Below are positions 35,240 through 43,520 of a stretch of 64,000 nucleotides of DNA, one piece after another. Source of the stretch: Sinomicrobium weinanense. Lineage in GTDB: Bacteria > Bacteroidota > Bacteroidia > Flavobacteriales > Flavobacteriaceae. The first letter of the stretch is position 1. Every line of letters starts with the position of its first letter. Both the position numbers and the translations under genes were made by a program. The notes beneath the pieces are model-generated. The model was given only the letters and a program-made list of their open reading frames with translations. It was not told the DNA's origin and ran no database searches. The stretch covers positions 1-64,000 of the forward strand of contig NZ_JAHKRR010000011.1 of NCBI RefSeq assembly GCF_018863395.1, written 5' to 3'.

Positions 35240-35911
35240 ATGAAGAAATATGTTGTTCTCGGAGCTTTGTTTATCCTTCCCATAGTGGCTTATCTTTTTT
35301 TTGCTTCAGGGGTGAACAATTTTGTAAAATTGCCCGTGCTCACCGAAGGTGTGAAGGAAGTAACGGCTTTCAGTTCGTTAGAGGGAGATGAGGTAAGGTT
35401 ACAGGACAAGATCACTGTTCTCGGTTTTCTGGGAAGGGGCCCCGAAAGCAAAAAGGGGAACGCTTTCAATATTAACCAGAAGATATACAAGAGATTTTAT
35501 CAGTTTGCCGACTTTCAGTTTGTAATGGTCCTGCCCGAAGGATCGGAAGGAGAAGTACAGGCCCTGAGATCGGAATTGTCCCCGCTTACGGACATGGTAA
35601 AATGGAAATTCCTCTTCGGAACGGACAAAGACATCCGGGACCTTTTTGACAGCCTGAAAACTAATCTTACCCTGGACGGAGATATGAGTACTCCCTATGT
35701 TTTTATAATTGACAAAGACCGGAATTTGAGAGGAAGGAAAAAAGACGAGGACGCAGGAGACAGGTTATACGGTTTTGATGCCGGTTCGGTGGCCGAACTC
35801 AATGACAAGATGGTAGACGATGTGAAAGTGCTGCTGGCCGAATACCGGCTGGCACTGAAAAAGAATAACACCATCAGCAAGCGGGATTCCTATCTCAAGA
35901 AATTGAAATAA
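35240..35911 (+). CDS. Membrane-anchored SCO-like protein without the copper cysteines
   Basis: About 223 residues. I prefer the ATG at 35240 to the in-frame GTG at 35231. One membrane anchor (about 4-22) is followed by a thioredoxin-like fold: a strand (DKITVLGFLG), a helix, a strand (QFVMVLPEG) and the cis-Pro-like TPYVFIIDKDRNLRGR. The CxxxC motif of SCO proteins is absent, so copper delivery by this motif is not possible. It lies directly before a canonical SCO gene, so it is likely a diverged partner in oxidase maturation. The function is inferred from context. Confidence 0.7.
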   Translation: MKKYVVLGALFILPIVAYLFFASGVNNFVKLPVLTEGVKEVTAFSSLEGDEVRLQDKITVLGFLGRGPESKKGNAFNINQKIYKRFYQFADFQFVMVLPEGSEGEVQALRSELSPLTDMVKWKFLFGTDKDIRDLFDSLKTNLTLDGDMSTPYVFIIDKDRNLRGRKKDEDAGDRLYGFDAGSVAELNDKMVDDVKVLLAEYRLALKKNNTISKRDSYLKKLK

Positions 35912-36042
35912 GATAGAAGAGGATGAAAAGCCGGGGCTAGACGATAATAAGACATAAGATTTAGAATATACGGGGTGCGTCATAAGTCGTACATCTTATT
36001 GTCGTACGTCGATAAAACCATAAATCTAAAATCACAAATTCC

Positions 36043-36735
36043 ATGAAAAAAGGCAATTATACATATATCTGGGTTTCTTTGGTGATCCTGGTGTTTGGTA
36101 TTATATTCATTCCCAAAATTATTGATCGGGTAAAGGAAGGGAATATTGTGGACAGCGACAGGCATAAGATCGGTCAGGAAAGCAAAAAAAGCAAAGCAGA
36201 AGACCTGGTAACGGTAGGTGAGGTCCCTCCCTTTAAATTTACCGATCAGTACAACAATACCATCACCAATGAAGATTATAAGGGAAAAGTCTATGTGGTG
36301 GAATTCTTTTTTACCACCTGTCCTACCATTTGCCCGGTGATGAATGAGAACATGATAAAGATACAAAACGCATTTCAGGACAACTCCGGTTTCGGAATAG
36401 CTTCGTTTACCATCAATCCAGAAAACGATACCCCCGAAGTGTTGAAAGCCTATGCCGAGAAATACGGAGTTAAACATCCGAACTGGCATTTCCTTACCGG
36501 CGACCAGGATGCGATATACAACCTGGCCAATAACGGCTTTAATCTGTATGCCGGAGTAAACCCCGAGGTCGAAGGAGGTTTTGAGCATTCCGGGATGTTC
36601 GCCCTGATCGATGGCGAAGGGAATATACGATCCCGGACCGATAAGTTTGGCAATCCTATGGTTTATTATGACGGCCTGGAAGAAGAAGGGATTGCAATGC
36701 TGAAAGAAGATATTGCCGCCCTGCTGGGCAATTAA
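36043..36735 (+). CDS. SCO1/SenC family copper chaperone
   Basis: A 230-residue membrane-anchored protein that delivers copper or disulfide-reducing power to the CuA site of cytochrome oxidase. One N-terminal helix (about 8-25); the thioredoxin-like domain has the copper motif C93-PTI-C97 (FFTTCPTICPVM) and the distal histidine His182 (GFEHSGMF). All three ligands are present, so it should be active. It lies between the cysteine-less paralogue and the DUF420 gene. Confidence 0.92.
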   Translation: MKKGNYTYIWVSLVILVFGIIFIPKIIDRVKEGNIVDSDRHKIGQESKKSKAEDLVTVGEVPPFKFTDQYNNTITNEDYKGKVYVVEFFFTTCPTICPVMNENMIKIQNAFQDNSGFGIASFTINPENDTPEVLKAYAEKYGVKHPNWHFLTGDQDAIYNLANNGFNLYAGVNPEVEGGFEHSGMFALIDGEGNIRSRTDKFGNPMVYYDGLEEEGIAMLKEDIAALLGN

Positions 36736-36745
36736 AATTAAAAGT

Positions 36746-37273
36746 ATGACCACAGCTGTAGAAGAGAAGAAATACAACAGGCTTATCCTTATTCTGTCCA
36801 TTGCTATTCCGGTAGTGGTGGCCATACTGTTCGGAGTAAAGATCCCCAATGTAGAACCCTTGTCATTTTTACCGCCGATATACGCTACGATCAACGGGTT
36901 GACAGCGGTTTTACTGGTAGTAGCGGTATGGGCTGTTAAAAACGGTAAAACAGCCCTGCACGAACGCCTTATGAAGACCTGTATAGGATTGTCTGCCGCG
37001 TTCCTGGTGATGTATGTAGCCTATCATATGACATCAGATTCTACGCCTTACGGAGGCGTGGGAGCTGTAAAATATGTGTACTATTTTATTCTTATTACAC
37101 ATATACTGCTCTCCATAGCCATCATACCGCTGGTGCTTATTTCATTCGTGAGAGCGCTCTCCAGGCGGTTCGATAAACACAAAAAGATAGCGAAAGTTAC
37201 CTTCCCTATCTGGTTGTATGTAGCAGTTACAGGAGTGGTCGTTTACCTGATGATCTCCCCGTATTACGGGTAG
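36746..37273 (+). CDS. DUF420 membrane protein (CtaM-like oxidase assembly factor)
   Basis: About 175 residues with five predicted membrane helices. The ATG at 36746 is chosen; the longer frame from 36713 would run through the SCO stop. DUF420 includes CtaM, required for maturation of the aa3-type oxidase in Gram-positive bacteria. Conserved histidines are visible (ALHERLMKTC, MYVAYHMTSD, LITHILLSIAI). The position 10 bp after SCO strongly supports an oxidase assembly role. Confidence 0.85.
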   Translation: MTTAVEEKKYNRLILILSIAIPVVVAILFGVKIPNVEPLSFLPPIYATINGLTAVLLVVAVWAVKNGKTALHERLMKTCIGLSAAFLVMYVAYHMTSDSTPYGGVGAVKYVYYFILITHILLSIAIIPLVLISFVRALSRRFDKHKKIAKVTFPIWLYVAVTGVVVYLMISPYYG

Positions 37274-37492
37274 TATTACTCCTTATGAGCTGTCTGGTGC
37301 AGAATCGGTACGTAGAGCGCGGAAAAATTTAGGGATACAGGAGGAGATTGAAAGAAGATTGAGTAGAGATTGAAAAAAGATTGATTAAAGTAAAGGCGGC
37401 GGAGATTAAAAATAAGCGGCAACCGGAAAGCAAAAACCATTAAGTTTCAACCCCGGTCAGCCATCAAAATTGAAACTTTGAATTTTTAAACC

Positions 37493-37705
37493 TTGAACCT
37501 GAAACATTACATATTCATCTTTATTTTCCTGCTGGCCGTGCTGCCGGCCGAAGCGCAGTGTGCCATGTGCCGGGCTGTGCTGGAAAGCGGTGAGGGGCAG
37601 GAAGCCGCCCGTGGCATTAACAACGGGATCGTATACCTTATGGCTATCCCTTATATTCTGATGGGGATACTGGGCTTTTTTGTTTACCGGAAATTCCGGA
37701 AATAA
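37493..37705 (+). CDS. Small exported CxxC protein with one C-terminal membrane helix
   Basis: A 70-residue protein. No ATG precedes the signal peptide, so a TTG start at 37493 is used. The signal peptide (about 1-21) ends near AEAQ, followed directly by CAMC, an acidic stretch, and a membrane helix (about 45-64) with a basic tail. CxxC next to the membrane in an oxidase assembly cluster would suit a metal- or thiol-handling role (inference). The 219 bp before it hold only A-rich, repeat-like sequence. Confidence 0.65.
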   Translation: MNLKHYIFIFIFLLAVLPAEAQCAMCRAVLESGEGQEAARGINNGIVYLMAIPYILMGILGFFVYRKFRK

Positions 37706-37997
37706 AGTGCCACAGGCATTGCGATGCGTTTTTCCGATCTTATTCCTGGTATTTTCTGCGAAAAGTTCGGCCTGTAACAGTTTGAACTTTGCGACCTGCG
37801 TATGCCGAAATCCGGGAAATTCCAGGTGAAATTAACCCCGATAAAATAATTAACAGGATTTGGTTTACATTACCAAAATTCGCTTTTTACAGAACCAAAA
37901 AAGGAAAACTTTTACGATACGCAATGTCCGGTGGAGTTGTGAAGATGCAAAATGGTGAATTTTGACTTTTGAGGGGCTGGCTGTAAGCTATTAAAAC
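37706..37997. other. Intergenic region
   Basis: About 290 bases after the small CxxC gene, with no recognisable gene, motif or RNA. It leads into the miniature inverted-repeat element at 37998. Confidence 0.4.
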
Positions 37998-38118
37998 AAG
38001 AGATTGTCTCAAAAGTTGTGAAAACCGTCATGCTGAACTGTCACCCTTCGACACTTCGGCCATGCTCAGTGCAGGCAAGTTCAGGTTGACGTAAATGTTA
38101 CTTTTGAGACAATCTCTT
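37998..38118. repeat. 121-bp miniature inverted-repeat element (MITE-like)
   Basis: Terminal inverted repeats are perfect over 19 bp: AAGAGATTGTCTCAAAAGT at 37998-38016 and its reverse complement at 38100-38118. Inside, GTCATGCTGAACT and AGTTCAGGTTGAC form a second, nested near-palindrome around a CTTCGACACTTCGG stretch. No coding capacity. It could be moved in trans by a transposase not present here, or act as a 3' stem for the convergent bacilliredoxin gene. Confidence 0.8.
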
Positions 38119-38144
38119 AAAATCTATTTTATGCCGAATGGATA

Positions 38145-38555
38145 TCAGCAATGCTCGTTGTATGCTTCTACCAGGTTATCGGCGATCATTTCTGCAGGGC
38201 GGCCTTCGATATGATGGCGTTCCAGCATATGCACTAGCTCTCCGTCCTTAAAAAGTGCCATGCTCGGGGATGACGGAGGAAAAGGGACCATATGGCCTCT
38301 GGCCCTGTCTGTCGCTTCCCGGTCTACACCAGCAAAAACGGTGACTATATGATCTGGTTTCTTGGCATTTTCGAGAGAGATCTTGGCTCCCGGCCTTGCA
38401 TTTGCCGCGGCACAGCCACATACCGAATTAACCACTACAAGCGTGGTTCCGGGTTTGGCCAGGGCGGCATCAACTTCTTCAGGGGTATGTAATTCGACAA
38501 ACCCGACGCTGGTCAGGTCTTCTTTCATTGGTTTTACGAGTTCTTCCGGATACAT
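38145..38555 (-). CDS. BrxA/BrxB family bacilliredoxin
   Basis: A 136-residue cytoplasmic thioredoxin-fold protein. The family's CGC active site is in VVVNSVCGCAAANARPG (about 48-64). Bacilliredoxins remove bacillithiol from mixed disulfides on proteins. Length and motif are normal. On the minus strand, TAATTTTG upstream (about 38590-38597) is a perfect -7 element, about 35 bp before the ATG. Confidence 0.9.
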   Translation of the reverse strand: MYPEELVKPMKEDLTSVGFVELHTPEEVDAALAKPGTTLVVVNSVCGCAAANARPGAKISLENAKKPDHIVTVFAGVDREATDRARGHMVPFPPSSPSMALFKDGELVHMLERHHIEGRPAEMIADNLVEAYNEHC

Positions 38556-38637
38556 ATTTCTACTTTTTTAACTTGTGTACAAAATTAAGAATAATTTTGC
38601 GGAGAAACGATGCTTTAACAGTTTGTTTAGCTTTTGC

Positions 38638-38931
38638 TTAGCCGGGTTTTGATAAGAACAATACGGCAGCAACGGAAACCACGACAGATATAAGCAGCAA
38701 CGCTGCAAATTGCCTCCGGCGTTCCCGGCCTGCCACTCTCCGGATATCTCTTTTGAGTTCTTCGAGCTTTTTTGCGGAAACCCGGGGGAAATCGTAAGTT
38801 GTCCGTTTGAAATCCGAAGAATGCATTTGCTCCCGGTAATCCCTGAATTTTGGCCTGCGTGATGGTTTTAAAGCAGCATTCTGCTTCATCCGGTTGATCA
38901 TGTCCAATATGTGCCCGGCTCCGAAACTCAT
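38638..38931 (-). CDS. Small C-tail-anchored protein of unknown function
   Basis: A 97-residue protein. The first ~70 residues are soluble and basic (KPSRRPKFRDYREQM, then KKLEELKRDIRRVAGRERRR). The last ~20 residues form one membrane helix. Such proteins often start MSFGAGHILDMINRMKQN in Flavobacteriia, to my recollection, with no known function. Divergent from the HupE/UreJ gene. Confidence 0.7.
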   Translation of the reverse strand: MSFGAGHILDMINRMKQNAALKPSRRPKFRDYREQMHSSDFKRTTYDFPRVSAKKLEELKRDIRRVAGRERRRQFAALLLISVVVSVAAVLFLSKPG

Positions 38932-38981
38932 TGTTTTTCGGGTTTATAAGTTAACGTTATGGTTTATTTATCATATAAATA

Positions 38982-39011
38982 TACGATTTTTCTAAATAAA
39001 TCGTAAGTTTG
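38982..39011 (+). promoter_or_regulatory. Dyad overlapping the -7 element of the HupE/UreJ operon
   Basis: TACGATTT (38982-38989) and AAATCGTA (38998-39005) form a perfect 8-bp dyad. Its right end overlaps TAAGTTTG (39004-39011), a perfect TAnnTTTG, 17 bp before the ATG at 39029. A repressor bound here would block the promoter. The regulator is unknown. Confidence 0.45.
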
Positions 39012-39028
39012 GGCAACCTCAAAATAGT

Positions 39029-39619
39029 ATGTTTATGTCACAGTTCTGGCTGTATTTTAAATTGGGACTTACACATGTCCTGGACATCCATGCGTACGAC
39101 CATATTCTCTTTCTCATAGCTCTGACGGTTCCTTATTCCTTCGGTCACTGGAAGAAAGTGTTGTGGTTGGTTACCATCTTTACCCTGGGGCATTCATTCT
39201 CCCTGGTGATGTCTGCTTACGGGCTGGTAAAGGTGAGCTCTGCACTGGTGGAATTTCTTATTCCCGTGACCATTATGGTTACGGCATTGTTTAATATATT
39301 TACTGCAACACGGCGTTCGGGTGTGGAAAAGTTCGGACCGGCATTTTTTGTGACCCTCTTTTTCGGGCTTATTCACGGGCTTGGTTTCTCCACATATTTC
39401 AAAGGGATCATAGCCGGAGAGGAAAACAAATTTCTGCCTCTGCTGGAATTTGCCCTGGGCATTGAAACCGCACAGGTCATCGTAGTGCTTGTGGTCCTGA
39501 TCTTAGGGTTTATTTTGTCCACTATTTTCCGGTTTAACCGGAGAGACTGGATCATGGTTATATCAGCCATTGTGATCGGTGTGGTGTTGCCTATGCTGAT
39601 AGAAAACTATCCGTATTGA
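39029..39619 (+). CDS. HupE/UreJ family membrane protein
   Basis: A 196-residue protein with six predicted membrane helices. The N-terminal motif HVLDIHAYDHILFLIAL and the later GLIHGLGFSTYF match the HupE/UreJ_2 family, thought to be metal (nickel or cobalt) transporters or permease-like proteins. No hydrogenase or urease gene is nearby, so the substrate is open. It is followed by the dCMP deaminase gene with a 1-bp gap, then the S41 protease; the three form an operon. Confidence 0.82.
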   Translation: MFMSQFWLYFKLGLTHVLDIHAYDHILFLIALTVPYSFGHWKKVLWLVTIFTLGHSFSLVMSAYGLVKVSSALVEFLIPVTIMVTALFNIFTATRRSGVEKFGPAFFVTLFFGLIHGLGFSTYFKGIIAGEENKFLPLLEFALGIETAQVIVVLVVLILGFILSTIFRFNRRDWIMVISAIVIGVVLPMLIENYPY

Positions 39620-39620
39620 T

Positions 39621-40052
39621 ATGTCAGAAAAAAAACAGGAAAAATACGACCGGGCTTACCTGCGTATGGCCATGGAATGGAGCAAGTTATCTTATTGCAA
39701 ACGCAGGCAGGTTGGTGCCATTATTGTAAAAGACCGGATGATTATATCTGACGGCTATAACGGTACTCCCACAGGTTTTGAGAATATATGCGAGGACGAT
39801 GAAGGCTACACCAAGTGGTATGTGCTCCATGCCGAAGCTAACGCCATTCTTAAAGTAGCTTCTTCCACACAGTCGTGTAACGGGGCAACTTTATACATTA
39901 CCTTGTCTCCTTGCAAAGAATGTAGTAAATTAGTGCATCAGGCAGGAATTAAGAGAGTGGTGTATTACCAGGCGTATAAAGACGACTCCGGATTACAATT
40001 TCTTGCTAAGGCAGGCGTTGAATTAAAACAGATCTCTAACCTGGAGGAATAA
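39621..40052 (+). CDS. Deoxycytidylate (dCMP) deaminase
   Basis: A 143-residue zinc enzyme converting dCMP to dUMP, the precursor of dTMP. The zinc site is H70-A-E72 (VLHAEANAIL) plus C98 and C101 (SPCKECSK). Length is typical of the ComEB/dCMP deaminase family. It is in an operon with HupE/UreJ and the S41 protease, with no gap to the latter (ends at 40052; next ATG at 40053). Other nucleotide genes (nrdAB, dgt) lie further on. Confidence 0.9.
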   Translation: MSEKKQEKYDRAYLRMAMEWSKLSYCKRRQVGAIIVKDRMIISDGYNGTPTGFENICEDDEGYTKWYVLHAEANAILKVASSTQSCNGATLYITLSPCKECSKLVHQAGIKRVVYYQAYKDDSGLQFLAKAGVELKQISNLEE

Positions 40053-41720
40053 ATGAAGAACGAAAAGAACATATGGCTGCCCATCCTTCTTGCTACTGCT
40101 TTGGCGGCCGGCGTTCTTATTGGGGGAAGTCTCAATTTCGACGATACCCCGCGGAAGTTCTTTTCCTCCAATTCCAAAAAAGAAAAGCTAAACCGGCTTG
40201 TCGATTATATCGAACACGATTACGTCGACGAGGTCAATACAGACAGTATCGTAGACATCACAGTAAATAAGATACTGGAAAAACTAGACCCACACTCGGT
40301 GTATATTTCCCGGGAAGACAGACAGCAGGTATCAGAGAATATGCAGGGGGATTTTGTGGGGATAGGAGTGAGTTTTCGCATGTATAACGATACGCTTTCC
40401 GTGATACGGCCCATACAAGGCGGCCCCGGTATCAAAGCGGGAATAAGATCCGGAGACCGGATCCTCTTTGCCGATAACGATACATTGTTCGGAAAGCATC
40501 TCCGCAGCAGGGACCTGGTCGATAAGCTCAAGGGAACTGCAGGAACTCCCGTGGCATTGAAAGTATACAGGAAAGAAGAAGACACCCTTCTTACATTGAC
40601 CGTAAAAAGGGCGAAAGTGCCAATACAAAGTGTAGATGCCTTTTATATGCTTACCGACAGGCTGGGGTACGTAAAAATAAACCGCTTTGCCGAGACCACC
40701 TATACCGAATTCAAGAAGGCGCTGGATACCCTGATGCGTCGCGGGGCAACCCAGCTGGTCCTGGACCTAAGGGATAATCCCGGAGGATATATGGGCGTAG
40801 CCGAAGAGATTGCGGATGAATTCCTGGAAAGAGATAAACTGATACTGTTTACCAAGAACAAAAGGGGAGAAGTGCGGAAAGCCTTTGCCACAGCCCGCGG
40901 GGATTTCGAGGACGGAAAGGTCTTTGTGCTTATCGATGAAAAATCTGCTTCGGCCAGCGAGATCGTTGCAGGGGCCTTACAGGACAATGACAAGGGGGTC
41001 ATTGTAGGCAGGCGATCTTTCGGAAAAGGGCTGGTACAGCGCGAAATGGCACTTGGCGACGGTTCGTCAGTAAGGCTTACCGTATCCAGGTACTATACGC
41101 CGACCGGGCGGTCCATACAACGGTCTTATGACAAAGGTATAGATGACTATTATCATCAGTTCTACGAAAGGTATCACAACGGGGAACTGGTTACGGCCGA
41201 CAGTATACACGTCAATGATTCCCTGAAATTCACCACCCCCAAAGGCAGGGTGGTTTACGGAGGCGGAGGGATAGTGCCGGACGTTTTTATCCCGCTCAAT
41301 ACCAGCCTGGAAGAAGAAGCCCTCAACTATGTGCTGGAGAATGGTTTCCTCTCATATTTTGCATTTGAATACCTGGACAAGAACAGGAGTTTATACAGCG
41401 GGTATAACGAGGATGAATTTGTGGAAACAGTGGATATTGGCGACGATCTCATCGAAGAATTTATAAAGTATGGAAAACGAAACAGGGCTATTGTAGGTGT
41501 GGACTTTTCCAGGATAGATTTTTCTCCCTATGAGGATAGCCTGAAAAAATATATCAAAGCTACCATAGCAGAGCAGCTTTACGGTCCTGATGCCTATACC
41601 CGGATCGTCAATACGGGAGACCATGCGATTTCCAAAGTAATAGAACTCAGCCGTAACGATAATGATGGGGCTGAGGTTGATAACTCGAATGCTGAAAAGT
41701 TGGAGATTAAAAAAGATTGA
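40053..41720 (+). CDS. S41 family C-terminal processing peptidase
   Basis: A 555-residue periplasmic protease with an N-terminal signal anchor (about 7-27). A PDZ domain covers about 95-180 (GIGVSF, GIKAGIRSGDRI) and the catalytic S41 domain about 200-390. The serine lies in DEKSASASEIVAGALQ (298-302) and the lysine is Lys325 in SFGKGLVQ; both are present. It likely degrades or trims envelope proteins by their C-terminus. A ~165-residue C-terminal extension ends in a Lys-rich tail. Confidence 0.9.
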   Translation: MKNEKNIWLPILLATALAAGVLIGGSLNFDDTPRKFFSSNSKKEKLNRLVDYIEHDYVDEVNTDSIVDITVNKILEKLDPHSVYISREDRQQVSENMQGDFVGIGVSFRMYNDTLSVIRPIQGGPGIKAGIRSGDRILFADNDTLFGKHLRSRDLVDKLKGTAGTPVALKVYRKEEDTLLTLTVKRAKVPIQSVDAFYMLTDRLGYVKINRFAETTYTEFKKALDTLMRRGATQLVLDLRDNPGGYMGVAEEIADEFLERDKLILFTKNKRGEVRKAFATARGDFEDGKVFVLIDEKSASASEIVAGALQDNDKGVIVGRRSFGKGLVQREMALGDGSSVRLTVSRYYTPTGRSIQRSYDKGIDDYYHQFYERYHNGELVTADSIHVNDSLKFTTPKGRVVYGGGGIVPDVFIPLNTSLEEEALNYVLENGFLSYFAFEYLDKNRSLYSGYNEDEFVETVDIGDDLIEEFIKYGKRNRAIVGVDFSRIDFSPYEDSLKKYIKATIAEQLYGPDAYTRIVNTGDHAISKVIELSRNDNDGAEVDNSNAEKLEIKKD

Positions 41721-41810
41721 ATCCCACAGTACTGGGAGATTAATTTGAAGAGCTTGCTCAATCTCCTTCAATCTTTTCCAGTGCCGCCCTGTCAGTTCAG
41801 ATACCGCCCT

Positions 41811-42413
41811 TTATATTTTGTCGTGAACTTTGGTGTGTTTACCCCCGTTCCAGAAGGTAAGAATGTCCGTAGCTACCTGGGCGCCACTTCCTGCGGCAAT
41901 GGCAAACTGGCTGCGCCATCCGGCAAGGGTACCGGCAACGTATAGCCCTTCTTTGACCAGGTGATCGGTGTTTTGCAGTTGTTTCCTGTTCTTTGAAGGG
42001 GGAGAGAGCCGGTGTGGGATGAGGTATTCATTGAGGCCTTCGATATTAAAAAGATCGGTATACCCCAGGGCAACGACAACGATTTTGGCCACGTATTCTG
42101 CCTTGTTTGTTTTTACAATAAAATTTCCCGCTTCCCCGCTTACGGCAATTACTTTTTCTTTTTCTATTTGTACAACGTGGGGGTATTTCGCAGCAAGGTG
42201 CTGTTTTCCCTGTTCCAGGATGTCCATGCCTGTGGTGCCGGGGGCAATTCCCAGAACGTTGTTGAGCAGGGCGCTCTGCAGGTGAGAGGCTTTCTGATGC
42301 ATAATGATCCCTGTCTTTTTGCCGCTGCCGTAAACAGTGTTCTTTGCAGACCCCAGTACCAGGGCACACTGCATTCCCGCAGCACCTCCGCCAATAACGA
42401 GAGCATCAAACAT
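41811..42413 (-). CDS. Short FAD/NAD(P)-dependent oxidoreductase (thioredoxin-reductase-like)
   Basis: A 200-residue flavoprotein. The FAD-binding motif DALVIGGGAAGMQCALVLG is at the N-terminus, and the second FAD contact, ending VKEGLYVAGTLAGWRSQ, is near the C-terminus. Compared with thioredoxin reductase (about 310 residues), the NAD(P)-binding domain and the redox CxxC are missing, so it is a reduced member of the family, and the electron donor is unclear. It is preceded by a small membrane protein on the same strand; the two genes overlap by one base. Confidence 0.82.
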   Translation of the reverse strand: MFDALVIGGGAAGMQCALVLGSAKNTVYGSGKKTGIIMHQKASHLQSALLNNVLGIAPGTTGMDILEQGKQHLAAKYPHVVQIEKEKVIAVSGEAGNFIVKTNKAEYVAKIVVVALGYTDLFNIEGLNEYLIPHRLSPPSKNRKQLQNTDHLVKEGLYVAGTLAGWRSQFAIAAGSGAQVATDILTFWNGGKHTKVHDKI

Positions 42414-42616
42414 TACTTGCTGTTTTTGATCCTGTCCTGTATTTTTTTAGAGAGCATAAAGATAACCAGAAGCAGTATGGCGCAAAGAGCAGAAAAAACA
42501 CCGATAAGTGCCACGATGCTGTCACCGTCAAAGGGAGTACTGAAATCTATCAGTGTAATGTTGTAACCTATAAGGCCAAGGGCCAGGAGGATCAATATCA
42601 GGATGAAATATTTCAT
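42413..42616 (-). CDS. Small two-helix membrane protein
   Basis: 67 residues from the ATG complementary to 42614-42616 (MKYFILILILLALGLIG); a longer start is possible but gives a polar, poorly conserved-looking lead. Two membrane helices (about 2-20 and 33-54) and a basic tail (KKIQDRIKN). Its end overlaps the start of the oxidoreductase gene by one base, so they are translationally coupled. No known family. Confidence 0.65.
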   Translation of the reverse strand: MKYFILILILLALGLIGYNITLIDFSTPFDGDSIVALIGVFSALCAILLLVIFMLSKKIQDRIKNSK

Positions 42617-42719
42617 GTATCTTTTTTTATTTCCTGCACAAAGGTACAAAGATTTAAAGAACCCGGTTCCGGGGAAGGTGTTAGAGGAAGGTTAAAAAAG
42701 CCTGGGAATCTCATACCTG

Positions 42720-42799
42720 CCTTTCAGCTTTGCTCAGGGACCGGGAAATCGGGTGTTAGCTGAGTAAAGTCGAATTACGGTAGCTGAGTGAAGTCGAAG
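42720..42799. repeat. Dispersed GTCGAA repeat units
   Basis: Contains TTTCAGCTTTGCTCAGGG and two TGAGT(A/G)AAGTCGAA units, which match the repeat family at 33030-33120 and 38042-38085. Located between the MarC stop (minus strand) and the small membrane protein gene. Confidence 0.5.
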
Positions 42800-43372
42800 C
42801 TAGAACAGATTCCTGGCATTACTGGCAAACAGTTTTACCGCAATGGCCAGCAGGATCACACCGAATATCTTTCGAATGACCCCAAGTCCTGATTTGCCCA
42901 GCTTCCGTTCTATCTTTTTAGAAGATTTAAGGACAATATATACAAAGAGGATATTGACCATGATGGCTACGATAATGTTCTCCACGTAATACTCGGCCCT
43001 CAGGGACAGAATGGAGGTCATGGTCCCTGCTCCGGCGACCAGGGGAAAAGCAAGGGGGACGACAGATGCTGTTTCCGGAGCATCATCTTTGTAAAGGGTG
43101 ATGCCGAGAACCATTTCAATAGCGAGAAAAAAGAGGACAAAAGCCCCTGCCACGGCAAAAGAATACACATCAATACCGATAAGGCTCAATATCGTTTCGC
43201 CAACAAAGAGAAAAGCGATCATAATGATCCCTGCAACGACCGATGCTTTTTCCGACTGAATATGGCCTACTTTTTCCCGGAGGCCGATAATGATAGGGAT
43301 GCTTCCTATAATATCGATCACGGCAAACAATACCATGGTGGCGGTCGCGATTTCCTTTAAGCTAAAGTTCAT
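42800..43372 (-). CDS. MarC family integral membrane protein
   Basis: A 190-residue protein with six predicted membrane helices. The segment FAVIDIIGSIPIIIGL near the start and VVPLAFPLVAGAGTMTSIL in the middle are characteristic of MarC. MarC was once linked to multiple antibiotic resistance, but its function is not established. It stands alone on the minus strand. Confidence 0.9.
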   Translation of the reverse strand: MNFSLKEIATATMVLFAVIDIIGSIPIIIGLREKVGHIQSEKASVVAGIIMIAFLFVGETILSLIGIDVYSFAVAGAFVLFFLAIEMVLGITLYKDDAPETASVVPLAFPLVAGAGTMTSILSLRAEYYVENIIVAIMVNILFVYIVLKSSKKIERKLGKSGLGVIRKIFGVILLAIAVKLFASNARNLF

Positions 43373-43520
43373 AGTAGCAGCGAGTTAAAAAAAATGATGG
43401 CAAAAGTAAGGATATCTGTCGGATAAACCGGAATTCGGTCATAAAATTTTAAATTCAGGCAAAACACTCCCTCTGCCTTGACTGTAAAAGGGCAGTAAAT
43501 GAAGCCGGGCAGGAGTGGTG

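Noticed and set aside
36713-36745. Upstream start for the DUF420 gene
   Set aside because: It would overlap the SCO coding end with an unrelated peptide. The ATG at 36746 gives the family-like N-terminus.
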